Below are positions 48,128-57,973 of a stretch of DNA of 64,000 bases, piece after piece. The stretch's first letter is position 1, and each line of letters begins with the position of its first letter. A program made the position numbers and the translations under genes. Under the pieces are notes generated by a model. That model made no database searches and was not told where the DNA came from. It was given only the letters and a program-made list of their open reading frames with translations. Source of the DNA: a bacterium (GTDB lineage Bacteria > Bacteroidota > Bacteroidia > Chitinophagales > Saprospiraceae); NCBI GenBank assembly GCA_024742755.1, contig JANSXW010000009.1, positions 1 through 64,000 of the forward strand, read 5' to 3'.

Positions 48128-49882
48128 TCACTCCGCCGGCAGCGTTTCCTCTACCGTGCCACAGGCCAGCATCTCATCCCCGAAGTAAGGGTTGCGGATC
48201 TCCTGCACATCGCTGATCCAGTCTGCACCTTCCCAGTCAAAAGCCATCGGGCAGTGCTGTACGTAGTAGGTCTGCTCCGCTGCTCCGAATGCCTTCACCG
48301 TGCTGATAAGGGCCTGGGAAAGGAAATCAAATTGCGTACGCTGTTCGGCGACCGCTTCCGTTTCGGCGACCTGCTTGCTATGGGCCATCAGCGCGCCGCG
48401 TTGCTGACGCCAGTATTCCAGGGCCTCACCGGTGATGCCATCGCTGCTGATGCCTTCCACGGCATCCGTAAATGCCTTTGCCTGCACGGCGGCAGTCTCT
48501 GCATTGGTGGCTACCAGCGCATCCTTAAGGCGAAGATACGCCTCAATGGCATTGCCCAGCTGCTGTTTGAAAATCTTTGGGGCCGCTGCCCGGTAATTGG
48601 GGGCCTCTTTCGCTCCGCCCGCTACTTTAATTTGGATATCGCGGTTCATCATACTCGCCTGATTGTTGAGCTGTGCGGCGGCATCAATAGAGAAATTGCC
48701 GTAAGTCACCACCTCCTCGCCTGCTTCCAGCCCGTCTGTTACGCGGTAGCGGTCTCCCTTGGCCTCTCCCAGTTCCAGTTCCCGGTATTGGAAAGTCGGA
48801 ATATCGGTATCCGGTACTCTGACATACACCACCGAGCGCTCGCCGGTCCAGAGCACGGCAGATTTGGGCACGGTCAGCGCCAGTTGTTCTCCGGTCGTTT
48901 CGCCCAGCAGCTCCCCGGTCACCAGCATTTCCGGCTTGAGCTTCCCGTTGGGGTTGCGCACTTCGGTGCGTACCGCCACCACCCGCCGGTCTTTGTCGAT
49001 GAGTGGGTCAATGAAGGTGACCCTTCCGGAAAAGCGTTGCCCGGGTACGGCAGGCGTGGAAAAAGTAATGCGGTCGCCTACCTCAATTTGCGGCAGGTCT
49101 TCCTCATAAGCATCGAAGACGGCCCAGACGGTACTGAGGTTCATCAGGTCAAAGAGCGACTCTCCCTGCGCCACATAGTCTCCAACGGCTACCCGGCGCT
49201 GCGTCACCACACCACTTTCGGTAGCGTAAAGCGGGAAGGTCTCCTGTATTTCGCCACTTTCGATGATTTCATTGATCTGCTCCGGTGCAATCTTCCAGTA
49301 CCGCAGCTTATTGCGGGCGGCTTCCAACAGCCTGGGGTTGACCTCCTGCAGCTTGACAGCTTCCAGGAGTTCCCGCTGCGCTGCGATCAGGTCCGGGGCG
49401 TAGAGTTCCGCCAGTTTTTGGCCTTTGTACACCTGCTCGCCGGTGAAGGACACATAGAGCTTTTCGATGCGGCCTGGCACCTGCGCTACCTGGCTTGAGG
49501 CCCGGCGCTCATCGGCCTGCACTTTGCCGCTAAGCTGCAGGGTTGTGCCTGCCTCAGTTGCTGATTCTCCCACTATCGTAGTCTGAATATTGGCCAGGCG
49601 GGCCGCCTCCCGGGTCATCTCAAAATTGAGCGGGTCATCAGAAGCCATCTCGCTCTGCTGTATCAGGTCCATACCGCAGATGGGGCAGTCGCCCGGCTCG
49701 TCCCGGCGGATTTGCGGGTGCATGGAGCAGGTCCAGGTGGTGCCTGCTGCATCGGATGCCCCGGCTTCGTGATGGTGCGCTGTTTCGGGAGCCGCCGCCC
49801 CGCCGCCGAAGAGCAGGTAGCCGGCACCCAGCCCCACGAGCAGGGCGATCAGGATGAGGAGGGGAACTTTTATTTGTTGCAT
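48128..49882 (-). CDS. Heavy-metal RND efflux periplasmic adaptor (CusB-like)
   Basis: TWTCSMHPQIRRDEPGDCPICGMDL; HlyD-like VPGRIEKLYVSFTGEQVYKGQKLAELYAPDL. Confidence 0.92.
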   Translation of the reverse strand: MQQIKVPLLILIALLVGLGAGYLLFGGGAAAPETAHHHEAGASDAAGTTWTCSMHPQIRRDEPGDCPICGMDLIQQSEMASDDPLNFEMTREAARLANIQTTIVGESATEAGTTLQLSGKVQADERRASSQVAQVPGRIEKLYVSFTGEQVYKGQKLAELYAPDLIAAQRELLEAVKLQEVNPRLLEAARNKLRYWKIAPEQINEIIESGEIQETFPLYATESGVVTQRRVAVGDYVAQGESLFDLMNLSTVWAVFDAYEEDLPQIEVGDRITFSTPAVPGQRFSGRVTFIDPLIDKDRRVVAVRTEVRNPNGKLKPEMLVTGELLGETTGEQLALTVPKSAVLWTGERSVVYVRVPDTDIPTFQYRELELGEAKGDRYRVTDGLEAGEEVVTYGNFSIDAAAQLNNQASMMNRDIQIKVAGGAKEAPNYRAAAPKIFKQQLGNAIEAYLRLKDALVATNAETAAVQAKAFTDAVEGISSDGITGEALEYWRQQRGALMAHSKQVAETEAVAEQRTQFDFLSQALISTVKAFGAAEQTYYVQHCPMAFDWEGADWISDVQEIRNPYFGDEMLACGTVEETLPAE

Positions 49883-49914
49883 GGTATTTTTAATTTAGAT
49901 CTTAACCTTTGAAA

Positions 49915-50160
49915 ATGATGCTGGAAATTTCTGACCAAATTCTACAAGCCTCTGGTTTGACAGAAGAGGAATTGACCTTGGAGATAGCTGTCGCTTTGTA
50001 CCAGCGAGAGATATTGTCTTTAGGCAAAGCCGCTGAACTCGCCAACCTCCACCGTTTTGCCTTCCAAGCCGCATTATCTGAGCGCCAGGTGCCCGTAAAT
50101 TACGGCCCTGAGGATTTGGAGGCTGATATGGCCACTTTAGATCGTGTACTGCCCTCATAG
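49915..50160 (+). CDS. UPF0175 family protein
   Basis: EEELTLEIAVALYQREILSLGKAAELANLHRFAFQAALSERQVPVNY; track start is TTG at 49909, ATG at 49915 preferred. Confidence 0.85.
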   Translation: MMLEISDQILQASGLTEEELTLEIAVALYQREILSLGKAAELANLHRFAFQAALSERQVPVNYGPEDLEADMATLDRVLPS

Positions 50161-50176
50161 TTTTGCTCTTTCACTT

Positions 50177-51445
50177 TTATATTAAAAACTTCACCAAGAG
50201 CCCCCCGACCAGCCAGGCATAACTCACATAAGCCAAGTACTTCAGCGTTTGCTCCAGCACTTTGCTCTTGGGCGCCATCTCCTTGTGGTGCATCACATCC
50301 CTGCGGCGGAAAAAGCCGTGGTAGACCAGCCCTGCGGTCAGCAGCAGAAAGCCGAGGTTGAGGAAGAAAGTATAATCGATTTTAAAGTGTTCCGTTTCGG
50401 TGACGCTGACGGCTTTGGGGTCCGGCAGGTAGCCTAGCAAGTCGAAGCCGTAATGCAGCGCCAGGGCCGTGCCGATCAGCGAGCTGAACAGCAAAAACAG
50501 GATAAACAGCGACATCCGCCAGCCGTAGTACTTGGCGTTGATGCGCAGCACCGGAAAAACCACCAGATCGCTGAAGATGAAGGCCATCACCCCGGCAAAG
50601 CTCACGCCTTTGCTGAAAAGCAGCGCCGCCAGCGGTATGTTGCCCATCGAGCCAATGAAGGTCATAAAAGCTGCCACCGGACCGATAATTACATGCTCCA
50701 GCAGGCTGAGGAAGCTGTACTGCGTCACCTCCGGCCCGCTATTGATAAACAGGCTGCGGAAAAAGCTATCCGGCACAAAAGCCGCGACAATGCCTGCGAT
50801 GGTAAAGCCGATGGTGACATCTTTCCACACCATCTTCCACTCCATCACGTACTGTTTGGCAATCTTCGCCCAGCTTTTGGAAGATCGGATTTTTGACTTC
50901 CAGGATTTATCCGAGTCGTCATCTTCTTCCTGTTGTTTCCCGAGGTGCTCCCGCGCATTTTTGATCAGCTTTTTGGGGTTGATGAGCCGGATGATAAGCC
51001 AACTGATGGCAATCAGCAAAATGCCGCCTACGTACTCGCCCACCACAAACTGCCAGCCGAGAAAAATGGAGATGATAATGCCCAGCTCGATCACCAGATT
51101 GGTGGAAGCCAGCAAAAATGCAATAGCCGCAGAGAAGCTCGCCCCCTTCTGGAAAAGCGATTTGGTCGTCGCCAGTGCCGAGAAGCTGCACGAGCTGCTG
51201 ATGAAGCCGAAGAAAGTGCCCAGTAGCATACTTTTGGAGCGGGCGTCGCCCATCGTGCGCTGCATGCGCTCTTCGGTCACCAATATCTGTATCAGGCTGC
51301 TGAGAAAATAGCCGAGGATGAAGGCCCACAGCGCCATCCAGAAAAACCCGGCGCTGGTGTAGGCGGCATTGCCCCAGTTTTGTAGAAAAGTTTGCATCAT
51401 TTGGAGTTTTGATCGTGTGAAAAATGGGTTTGGCGGAAGCGCCAA
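50177..51445 (-). CDS. Permease, ArsP/SO_0444-like
   Basis: Multi-TM; GTFFGFISSSCSFSALATTKSLFQKGASFSAAIAFLLASTNLVIELG; SMGNIPLAALLFSKGVSFAGVMAFIFSDLV. Confidence 0.85.
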   Translation of the reverse strand: MALPPNPFFTRSKLQMMQTFLQNWGNAAYTSAGFFWMALWAFILGYFLSSLIQILVTEERMQRTMGDARSKSMLLGTFFGFISSSCSFSALATTKSLFQKGASFSAAIAFLLASTNLVIELGIIISIFLGWQFVVGEYVGGILLIAISWLIIRLINPKKLIKNAREHLGKQQEEDDDSDKSWKSKIRSSKSWAKIAKQYVMEWKMVWKDVTIGFTIAGIVAAFVPDSFFRSLFINSGPEVTQYSFLSLLEHVIIGPVAAFMTFIGSMGNIPLAALLFSKGVSFAGVMAFIFSDLVVFPVLRINAKYYGWRMSLFILFLLFSSLIGTALALHYGFDLLGYLPDPKAVSVTETEHFKIDYTFFLNLGFLLLTAGLVYHGFFRRRDVMHHKEMAPKSKVLEQTLKYLAYVSYAWLVGGLLVKFLI

Positions 51446-51495
51446 CGATTAGGAGTTTTGGGGTGTTTTTTATATTTTGAAAGCGTTAAATCACA

Positions 51496-52092
51496 TTGCT
51501 TAAAAGTTGTGTTATGGAGGTCTTGGCAAAAAGTATCACTTACGAGGAATTCAGTAGAATGGAATTTCCTGAAGACGACTCCTATATTTATGAACTTATC
51601 AATGGTGAGCTCATGAGAAAGAACGCGCCCTCTGGAGAGCATCAGTACGCTCAATCTGAATTGTTTTACAAAATGATGCACCACGTCTCGGTAAATGGGC
51701 TGGGCAGGGTTTTTGCCTCCCCTACAGCCGTACTCCTCACCGAGTACAGTGCTCCCCAGCCTGACCTTGTCTTCCTCAGTAAGGAAAAAATGTCCCTGTT
51801 TGATCCACAGTGGGGCATCAAGGGCGCACCGGATATCATGGTAGAAATTGTCTCTCCAACTTCTTACAAGCGCGATCATCTGCTCAAGAAGGAGCTGTAT
51901 GCAGCGCACGGCATCCCCGAATACTGGATTGTCGACCCTTCCTACCACTCGGTGGAAGTGTTTGTGCTCCAGGATGGGCGGTACGAGCGCCACGCTTTCG
52001 GCATTGATGGAGAAACAGTAGGGTCGCATGTCTTATCCGGTTTTGAATTAGAGGTTTCTTCGATTTTTATTGATTCCACAACAACTGATTGA
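51496..52092 (+). CDS. Uma2 family (DUF820) putative endonuclease
   Basis: YIYELINGELMRKNAPSGEHQ; QPDLVFLSKE; PDIMVEIVSPTSYKRD. Confidence 0.9.
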   Translation: MLKSCVMEVLAKSITYEEFSRMEFPEDDSYIYELINGELMRKNAPSGEHQYAQSELFYKMMHHVSVNGLGRVFASPTAVLLTEYSAPQPDLVFLSKEKMSLFDPQWGIKGAPDIMVEIVSPTSYKRDHLLKKELYAAHGIPEYWIVDPSYHSVEVFVLQDGRYERHAFGIDGETVGSHVLSGFELEVSSIFIDSTTTD

Positions 52093-53329
52093 TTCTAGCG
52101 ACTGCCAGGTGCCCCGCCACCACCGCACTTAGCCTTTTCAAGTCATACTCAATCAGCTCGCTTTCCAGCCGTAGCAGTTCATCGAAGCTGCGGCCCTGCG
52201 CGCTGTAGGCTTCCTGCAGAATGTCTATGGCAGACTGTGTCAGCCGCCGCTGCCGTGCGTAGAGTTCCAGGCGCAATTGAGCGGTTTCGAAATCAGCGTA
52301 GGCCTGGGCGACGGCAGCCTCAAAACGGGCGTTCAAATCCTGCTTCCGGTCTTCCAGGGCAGCGATTTTTAGCTGTTCCTCCCGTTCTTTAGCCTCAAAT
52401 TTCTCCCGGTAAATGGGCAGGCTCACACTTGCCCGCAGCTGCACGATATCCCGGCCATTGGCATTGAGATTGGCGTCATTGCGCGGCCCGACGAAGATGT
52501 AGTCTGCACCCAGCCCAAAGGAAGGCTTGCCATCCAGTTCATTGAGGCGCATGGCCTGCCGGGCGGCCTCCTGCTGCCAGTCGAGCTGCCGCAGCTTCGG
52601 ATGGGTACGGCGGATGGCAGCAAGCAGGCTGTCTTGCCGAAACGGTAAGCGGGCGGGGGGAAGTTCGCCTGCCATCCGTACATCTGTAGCCGGAGGTCGC
52701 TGCAGTAAGCGATTGAGGATAGCCAATGGCTTGAGTGCTTCGCGCTGCAGTATGGCCAACTCCTGCTCCAGCTCTTCCTGACGGATCTGCACCCGCAGCA
52801 CATCGGCGGTGCTTGCCTTGCCGCTTTCCACTTTGGCTAAAGCCGTAGACTCCAGGGATACTAACAGCGGTAGATTGCGGCGCAGGATTTCCTGCCGTTT
52901 TTCTATCGCATAAAGCTGGTAGTACGCTTGTTCCAGCTCGTAGCGCAGTTCCAGAGCGCGGGCGGCGATCTGCTCGTACACTGCTCTGGCTTTGGTGTTT
53001 TCCAACTCCGCCCGTCCCGGCAGCGTCCCCGGCCAGGGAAAACCCTGCGTGGCCCCGAGGCGGAGCAGCTGCGGCCCCAGGCGGGTCTCCACCGGCAGCG
53101 GAAATCCACCCACGCCTACTTCCGGGTTGGGCAGTTGGCTGACTTGCGGTGCACGCTCCAACGCAGCCTGATACTCCTTCTCCAGCGCCATCAGCTCCGG
53201 CTGCCGCAGCAGGGCGCTGTCGATGAGCTCGGGGAGGGGCTGGGCCAAAGCCGGAGCGCTTAGCCCACAGCTCAATACCACAAAAAGTATTTTTTCCCAC
53301 TTGAAGGGGTAACGAATTTGAATTACCAT
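52067..53329 (-). CDS. TolC-family outer-membrane efflux protein (CusC-like)
   Basis: Signal peptide; coiled-coil TolC pattern; PNPEVGVGGFPLPVET. Confidence 0.88.
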   Translation of the reverse strand: MVIQIRYPFKWEKILFVVLSCGLSAPALAQPLPELIDSALLRQPELMALEKEYQAALERAPQVSQLPNPEVGVGGFPLPVETRLGPQLLRLGATQGFPWPGTLPGRAELENTKARAVYEQIAARALELRYELEQAYYQLYAIEKRQEILRRNLPLLVSLESTALAKVESGKASTADVLRVQIRQEELEQELAILQREALKPLAILNRLLQRPPATDVRMAGELPPARLPFRQDSLLAAIRRTHPKLRQLDWQQEAARQAMRLNELDGKPSFGLGADYIFVGPRNDANLNANGRDIVQLRASVSLPIYREKFEAKEREEQLKIAALEDRKQDLNARFEAAVAQAYADFETAQLRLELYARQRRLTQSAIDILQEAYSAQGRSFDELLRLESELIEYDLKRLSAVVAGHLAVARINQLLWNQ

Positions 53330-53354
53330 GGGTTAATTGAATTAAACTGAAGCA

Positions 53355-53579
53355 ATGAAAAAACTGTCCCGCATAAAATTTGATCCTGCCCGGATGGGCG
53401 GCAAGCCCTGCCTTCGCGGTACACGGGTGACTGTGGGTACGGTCGTGGGGCTGTTAGCATCCGGTTATACGAAACAGGATATCCTCGCAGCCTACCCGTA
53501 TCTGGAAACAGAGGACATAACAGAAGCCCTTCAGTACGCTGCGTGGCGAGCGCAGGAAATGGAACCTCCCCTGGCATAA
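53355..53579 (+). CDS. DUF433 family protein
   Basis: IKFDPARMGGKPCLRGTRVTVGTVVGLLASGYTKQDILAAYPYLETEDITEALQYAAW. Confidence 0.92.
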   Translation: MKKLSRIKFDPARMGGKPCLRGTRVTVGTVVGLLASGYTKQDILAAYPYLETEDITEALQYAAWRAQEMEPPLA

Positions 53580-53621
53580 GCTTGCGCTTTATCGGCCTCG
53601 TTATTGGATTGGCGTGCTTCC

Positions 53622-56600
53622 TCATGGCGTGTCGTTTTTCCTATTCCACCGATTCCGCCCCTCCATCCAAAGCGCGTACAATACCGGCACCGTAAACATC
53701 GTAATCGCCTGCAGCACCATCCCCCCAAAGGAAGGAATTGCCATCGGCAGCATGATGTCAGCACCCCGGCCGGTGGAGGTCAAAATGGGCAGCAGGGCCA
53801 GAATCGTGGTCGCCGTGGTCATCATAGCCGGGCGTACGCGCCGCAGCCCGCCTTCTACTACTGCATCCCGTATACCTTGTATGCTTTCCGGCTCATTGCG
53901 TTTGAAACTGTCTTTGAGGAAGGTAGCGACCAACACGCCATCATCGGTTGCGATACCGAAGAGAGCCAGGAAGCCGACCCACACCGCCACGCTAAGGTTG
54001 ATGGGGCGGATTTGAAACAGCTCCCGCATATCTGTCCCGAACAGGCTGAAGTTGAGGAACCAGTCCGTATCGTACAGCCCTATCATGATGAAGCCGCCGG
54101 CAAAGGCAATGAAGACCCCGGTAAAAACCATCAGCGAGATCGCTACCGAGCGGAACTGGAAGTACAAAATGAGGAAGATGATCGCCAGCGAAATGGGCAG
54201 TACAATGCTTAGCCGCCGGCTGGCCCGCACTTGCTGCTCGTAATTTCCCGCAAACCGGTAACTGATGGAGGGCGGGACTTCCAGCTCCCCGGCTTCAATC
54301 TGCTCCTGCAGGTAAGCTTTGGCATTTTCCACGACTTCTACCTCCGCGTAGCCGTCTTCCCGGTCGAAAAGGACGTAACCGATCAGAAAGCCATCCTCGC
54401 TCTTGATGGCCTGCGGCCCGGCTTCGTAGCGGATATCCACCAGCTGCCCGAGCGGGATAGGCTGACCGGTAGCTGTAGGTACGTACACTCGTTTCAGCGC
54501 TTCCGGGTCATCGCGCAGCTCGCGGGGGTAGCGCACCCGTATGGCGTAGCGCTCCCGGCCCTCCACGGTGGTGGTCATGGCCATTCCGCCAATAGCGGCC
54601 TGAATGTGCTGCTGTACCTGCTCCACTGTGAGCCCGTAGCGGCTGATGGCCTGCCGGTCGATATCGAGCAGCAGGTAGGGCTTGCCGACGATGCGGTCTG
54701 CAAACACGGCCGAGGCTTTAACCCCTTCCACCTCTTTGAGCAGCTTTTCCAGTTTCAGGCCGAATGCCTCGATGGTTTCCAGGTCGTTGCCCTGTACCTT
54801 GATGCCCATCGGCGCGCGCATGCCCGTTTGCAGCATGACGAGGCGGGTCTCAATCGGCTGCAGCTTGGGCGCGGAGGTGACGCCCGGCAGTTTGGTCACC
54901 TGCACAATTTCATTCCAGATATCATCCGGGCTTTTGATTTCATCGCGCCACTGCCGGAAGTAACGGCCACTTTCATCGGGGATCAGTTCGCCAGCCTCAT
55001 CGCGCACGTATTCACCATCCTCGTAGCGGAAGCGGATGCGCTGCCCGGCTTCGTTGGTCTTGTACTCCGATTTGTAGAGGATGACATTTTCGTACATCGA
55101 CATGGGTGCGGGGTCGAGTGCGGTATTGGCCCGCCCGGCTTTGCCTACCACTGACTTGACCTCCGGGATAGCCGTAACCGCCATATCGAGCAGCCGCAGG
55201 TTTTTGATATTCTCCTGCATGCCGGAGTGTGGCATAGAGGTGGGCATCAGCAGGAAAGCGCCCTCGTCCAGGGCCGGCATGAATTCCTCCCCGGTATTTT
55301 GGTATACCCGAAATCCGAGGAAGACCACCAGGCCGACCACCAGGAGGAAGAGCAGCTTGAACCGTAGCAGGAACCGGAGGATAGGCTCGTAGTAGTAGAT
55401 GACCAGGTGGAAAAACGCGATGAGGGCACCCGCCAAAAGCACTACAAACAGGAAGTTGGTAAAGGTGCTCTTCACCACGCCCAGCGGCATCCATACACTG
55501 GCCAGCAGCCAGGTGACAATCAGGGCGTAAAGGATATTCGTAGCCCAGGACGCCCAGCGTGCGGCCCGCTCGCTTGCCCGCTCCTTCAGCCGGTAATTGA
55601 CCCAGCCGGCCAGCCCGATCAGCAGTAGCGTGGCGCCGTAGAAGGCATGGCCAAAAATAAGGAGGAACAAGCCGCCCAGCACCGCCAGACCATTGGCGAT
55701 ATAGGTGGTGGTCCGGGAGCGCGACTGCGTGGAAAATACACTGTGCGCTACCGCCGGCAGAATGGTAATGGCGACGATGATGGCGGCGATCAGGGCAAAG
55801 GTCTTGGTGTAGGCGAGGGGCCGGAACAGCTTGCCCTCCGCTGCTTCCATGGTGAAAACGGGCAGAAAGCTGACCACCGTCGTAGCCACCGCTGTTACAA
55901 CTGCCGAGGCGACTTCGGTCGTAGCTTTGTAGATGGTCGTCATCAGGGGCTCGCCGGGCGGGGCTTCTTCCATGCGGTTGACCATGCTCTCGACCAGCAC
56001 AATTCCCATATCCACCATGGTGCCGATGGCGATGGCAATGCCGGACAGCGCCACAATATTGGCATCCACCCCGAAGTAGCGCATGGCGATGAAGCACATC
56101 AGCACGGCGACGGGCAGGGACCCAGACACCAGCAGGGAAGAGCGGAGGTTGAGCAGCATCAGTATGATGACGATGATGGTGATGAGCACCTCCAGCTTCA
56201 GGGCTTCCTCCAGCGTGCCGATGGTTTCGTTGATGAGCTCGGTACGGTCGTAAAAGGGGATGACTTTCACCTGAGAGGTCGTGCCATCCGCCAGTTGTTT
56301 GGAAGGCAGGCCGGGCTCCAGCTCGGCAATCCTGGCCTTCACGTTTTCGATGACCTGCATGGGATTAGCTCCATAGCGGGCGGTCACTACACCGCCTACC
56401 GCTTCTGCGCCTGACTTGTCGAGCACGCCACGCCGGGTAGCCGGGCCAAGGCTTACTCTTGCGACATCTCCTATGCGGATCGGCACGTTGTCATTTACCT
56501 TGACCACGCTCTGCTCGATGTCCTCAATATTTTCCACGTACCCCAGTCCGCGCACAAAGTACTCCGCCCGGTTAATTTCCATCGTCTGTGCGCCTACATC

Positions 56601-57323
56601 AATATTGCTACCACGGACCGCGTTCATCACCTGTTGCAGGGTCACACCGTAGGACTTCATCTTGTCCGGGTCGACGTCCACCTGATACTCTTTCACAAAC
56701 CCGCCTACAGAAGCCACCTCAGACACGCCTTCCGCCGCCGACAGCCCGTAGCGCACGTAGAAGTCCTGAATACTGCGCAGCTCGTGCAGGTCCCAGCCCC
56801 CTGTGGCGTTGCCGGCAGAGTCGCGGCCTTCCAGCGTGTACCAGTAAATCTGCCCCAGCGCCGTGGCATCCGGGCCGAGGGTAGGCTGCACGCCCTCCGG
56901 CAGGGTATTAGCGGGCAGGGCATTGAGCTTTTCCAGTATGCGGCTGCGGCTCCAATAGAACTCGATCTCTTCATCAAAGATGACGTAGATACTGGAGAAG
57001 CCAAACATAGAATTGCTGCGGATGCTCTCCACTCCCGGTATGCCCAGCAGGGCCGTCGTGAGCGGGTAGGTAATCTGATCCTCCACGTCCTCCGGCGAGC
57101 GGCCGGGCCACTTGGTGAAGACGATCTGCTGGTTTTCACCAATATCGGGTATGGCGTCCACCGCCACCGGGTCGCGGGGCAATTGGCTGATCCCAAAATC
57201 GAAAGGTGCCGTAGCCAGCCCCCAGCCGACAAAGCCGATGAGCAGCAGGTAGGCGACCAGTTTATTGTCGAGGAAAAACTTGATAAAACGATTCAGCATG
57301 GAAGGTAACTTTCCGGTGTACAA
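53622..57323 (-). CDS. Heavy-metal RND efflux pump (CusA/CzcA family)
   Basis: 1233 aa; VEDQITYPLTTALLGIPGVESIRS; DMGIVLVESMVNRMEE; GIATDDGVLVATFLKDSF. Confidence 0.95.
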   Translation of the reverse strand: MYTGKLPSMLNRFIKFFLDNKLVAYLLLIGFVGWGLATAPFDFGISQLPRDPVAVDAIPDIGENQQIVFTKWPGRSPEDVEDQITYPLTTALLGIPGVESIRSNSMFGFSSIYVIFDEEIEFYWSRSRILEKLNALPANTLPEGVQPTLGPDATALGQIYWYTLEGRDSAGNATGGWDLHELRSIQDFYVRYGLSAAEGVSEVASVGGFVKEYQVDVDPDKMKSYGVTLQQVMNAVRGSNIDVGAQTMEINRAEYFVRGLGYVENIEDIEQSVVKVNDNVPIRIGDVARVSLGPATRRGVLDKSGAEAVGGVVTARYGANPMQVIENVKARIAELEPGLPSKQLADGTTSQVKVIPFYDRTELINETIGTLEEALKLEVLITIIVIILMLLNLRSSLLVSGSLPVAVLMCFIAMRYFGVDANIVALSGIAIAIGTMVDMGIVLVESMVNRMEEAPPGEPLMTTIYKATTEVASAVVTAVATTVVSFLPVFTMEAAEGKLFRPLAYTKTFALIAAIIVAITILPAVAHSVFSTQSRSRTTTYIANGLAVLGGLFLLIFGHAFYGATLLLIGLAGWVNYRLKERASERAARWASWATNILYALIVTWLLASVWMPLGVVKSTFTNFLFVVLLAGALIAFFHLVIYYYEPILRFLLRFKLLFLLVVGLVVFLGFRVYQNTGEEFMPALDEGAFLLMPTSMPHSGMQENIKNLRLLDMAVTAIPEVKSVVGKAGRANTALDPAPMSMYENVILYKSEYKTNEAGQRIRFRYEDGEYVRDEAGELIPDESGRYFRQWRDEIKSPDDIWNEIVQVTKLPGVTSAPKLQPIETRLVMLQTGMRAPMGIKVQGNDLETIEAFGLKLEKLLKEVEGVKASAVFADRIVGKPYLLLDIDRQAISRYGLTVEQVQQHIQAAIGGMAMTTTVEGRERYAIRVRYPRELRDDPEALKRVYVPTATGQPIPLGQLVDIRYEAGPQAIKSEDGFLIGYVLFDREDGYAEVEVVENAKAYLQEQIEAGELEVPPSISYRFAGNYEQQVRASRRLSIVLPISLAIIFLILYFQFRSVAISLMVFTGVFIAFAGGFIMIGLYDTDWFLNFSLFGTDMRELFQIRPINLSVAVWVGFLALFGIATDDGVLVATFLKDSFKRNEPESIQGIRDAVVEGGLRRVRPAMMTTATTILALLPILTSTGRGADIMLPMAIPSFGGMVLQAITMFTVPVLYALWMEGRNRWNRKNDTP

Positions 57324-57451
57324 TAGGCGGAGTGCCTTTGCAAAATAGCGAGTTTACACCAGCGGTGCTTACGCAAAAGCGGTCTAAGCATCGGATAGGC
57401 ATATCAGCTCGCGCGCCGCTGAGCAATCGTCAGCAGCCGGGAAAGCCATTT

Positions 57452-57910
57452 TTATAACAAGAAGGATTGGGTCAGGACAGGGATATCCCTGGGTAGGAGG
57501 GGCGGTTTGTAGTTGAGATAGGGAGCAGGCGAAGCAGTGAAGCCTTCAGCGGGCAGCAGGCTGACGGCATGAGCAAACAGGAAATACTGCAGGCTTGGAT
57601 TGAGCTCCAGCTCCGCTGCGGTTTGCGTTTGGCGGTCGTGCTCTGCTTCTACCTGCACGGTGTGGTTATCGCAGCAATCGGCTTTTTCCAGTGCCGCCTC
57701 CCCTTTTTCCAGCATCATTTTCCGGTGGTGGGGGCAGGTGATTTTGGCAGCAGCCTGTTCGTGGCAGCTCGGCGCTTTGCCCCAGAAGCTGATGGACTTC
57801 AGCTCGCCTTTGCAGAAATGCATATCTACCGCAAAGCTCACTGAGGAGGTGAGGAGCAGTAGTGCCATGATCAGGGCGATGGGGCGGTATGTGCGTTGCG
57901 GTTGAAGCAT
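57452..57910 (-). CDS. Small exported Cys/His-rich protein (HYC_CC_PP-like)
   Basis: VDMHFCKGELKSISFWGKAPSCHE...CPHHRKMM...DCCDNH; located beside metal-efflux genes. Confidence 0.72.
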   Translation of the reverse strand: MLQPQRTYRPIALIMALLLLTSSVSFAVDMHFCKGELKSISFWGKAPSCHEQAAAKITCPHHRKMMLEKGEAALEKADCCDNHTVQVEAEHDRQTQTAAELELNPSLQYFLFAHAVSLLPAEGFTASPAPYLNYKPPLLPRDIPVLTQSFLL

Positions 57911-57973
57911 TTGCTGTTGACGAATATACAGCTTTTGGGGTGGAAATGTTTGGTATTGATGAAATCGAAGCGA

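Noticed and set aside
48254-49498. 414-aa + strand ORF
   Set aside because: Antisense to the CusB-like adaptor; no domain.
54231-57308. Several long + strand ORFs (54231-55154, 55647-56414, 56634-57308) and the - strand out-of-frame ORF 55012-56097
   Set aside because: All overlap the 1233-aa RND pump in other frames; His/Gly/Arg-rich artefact translations.
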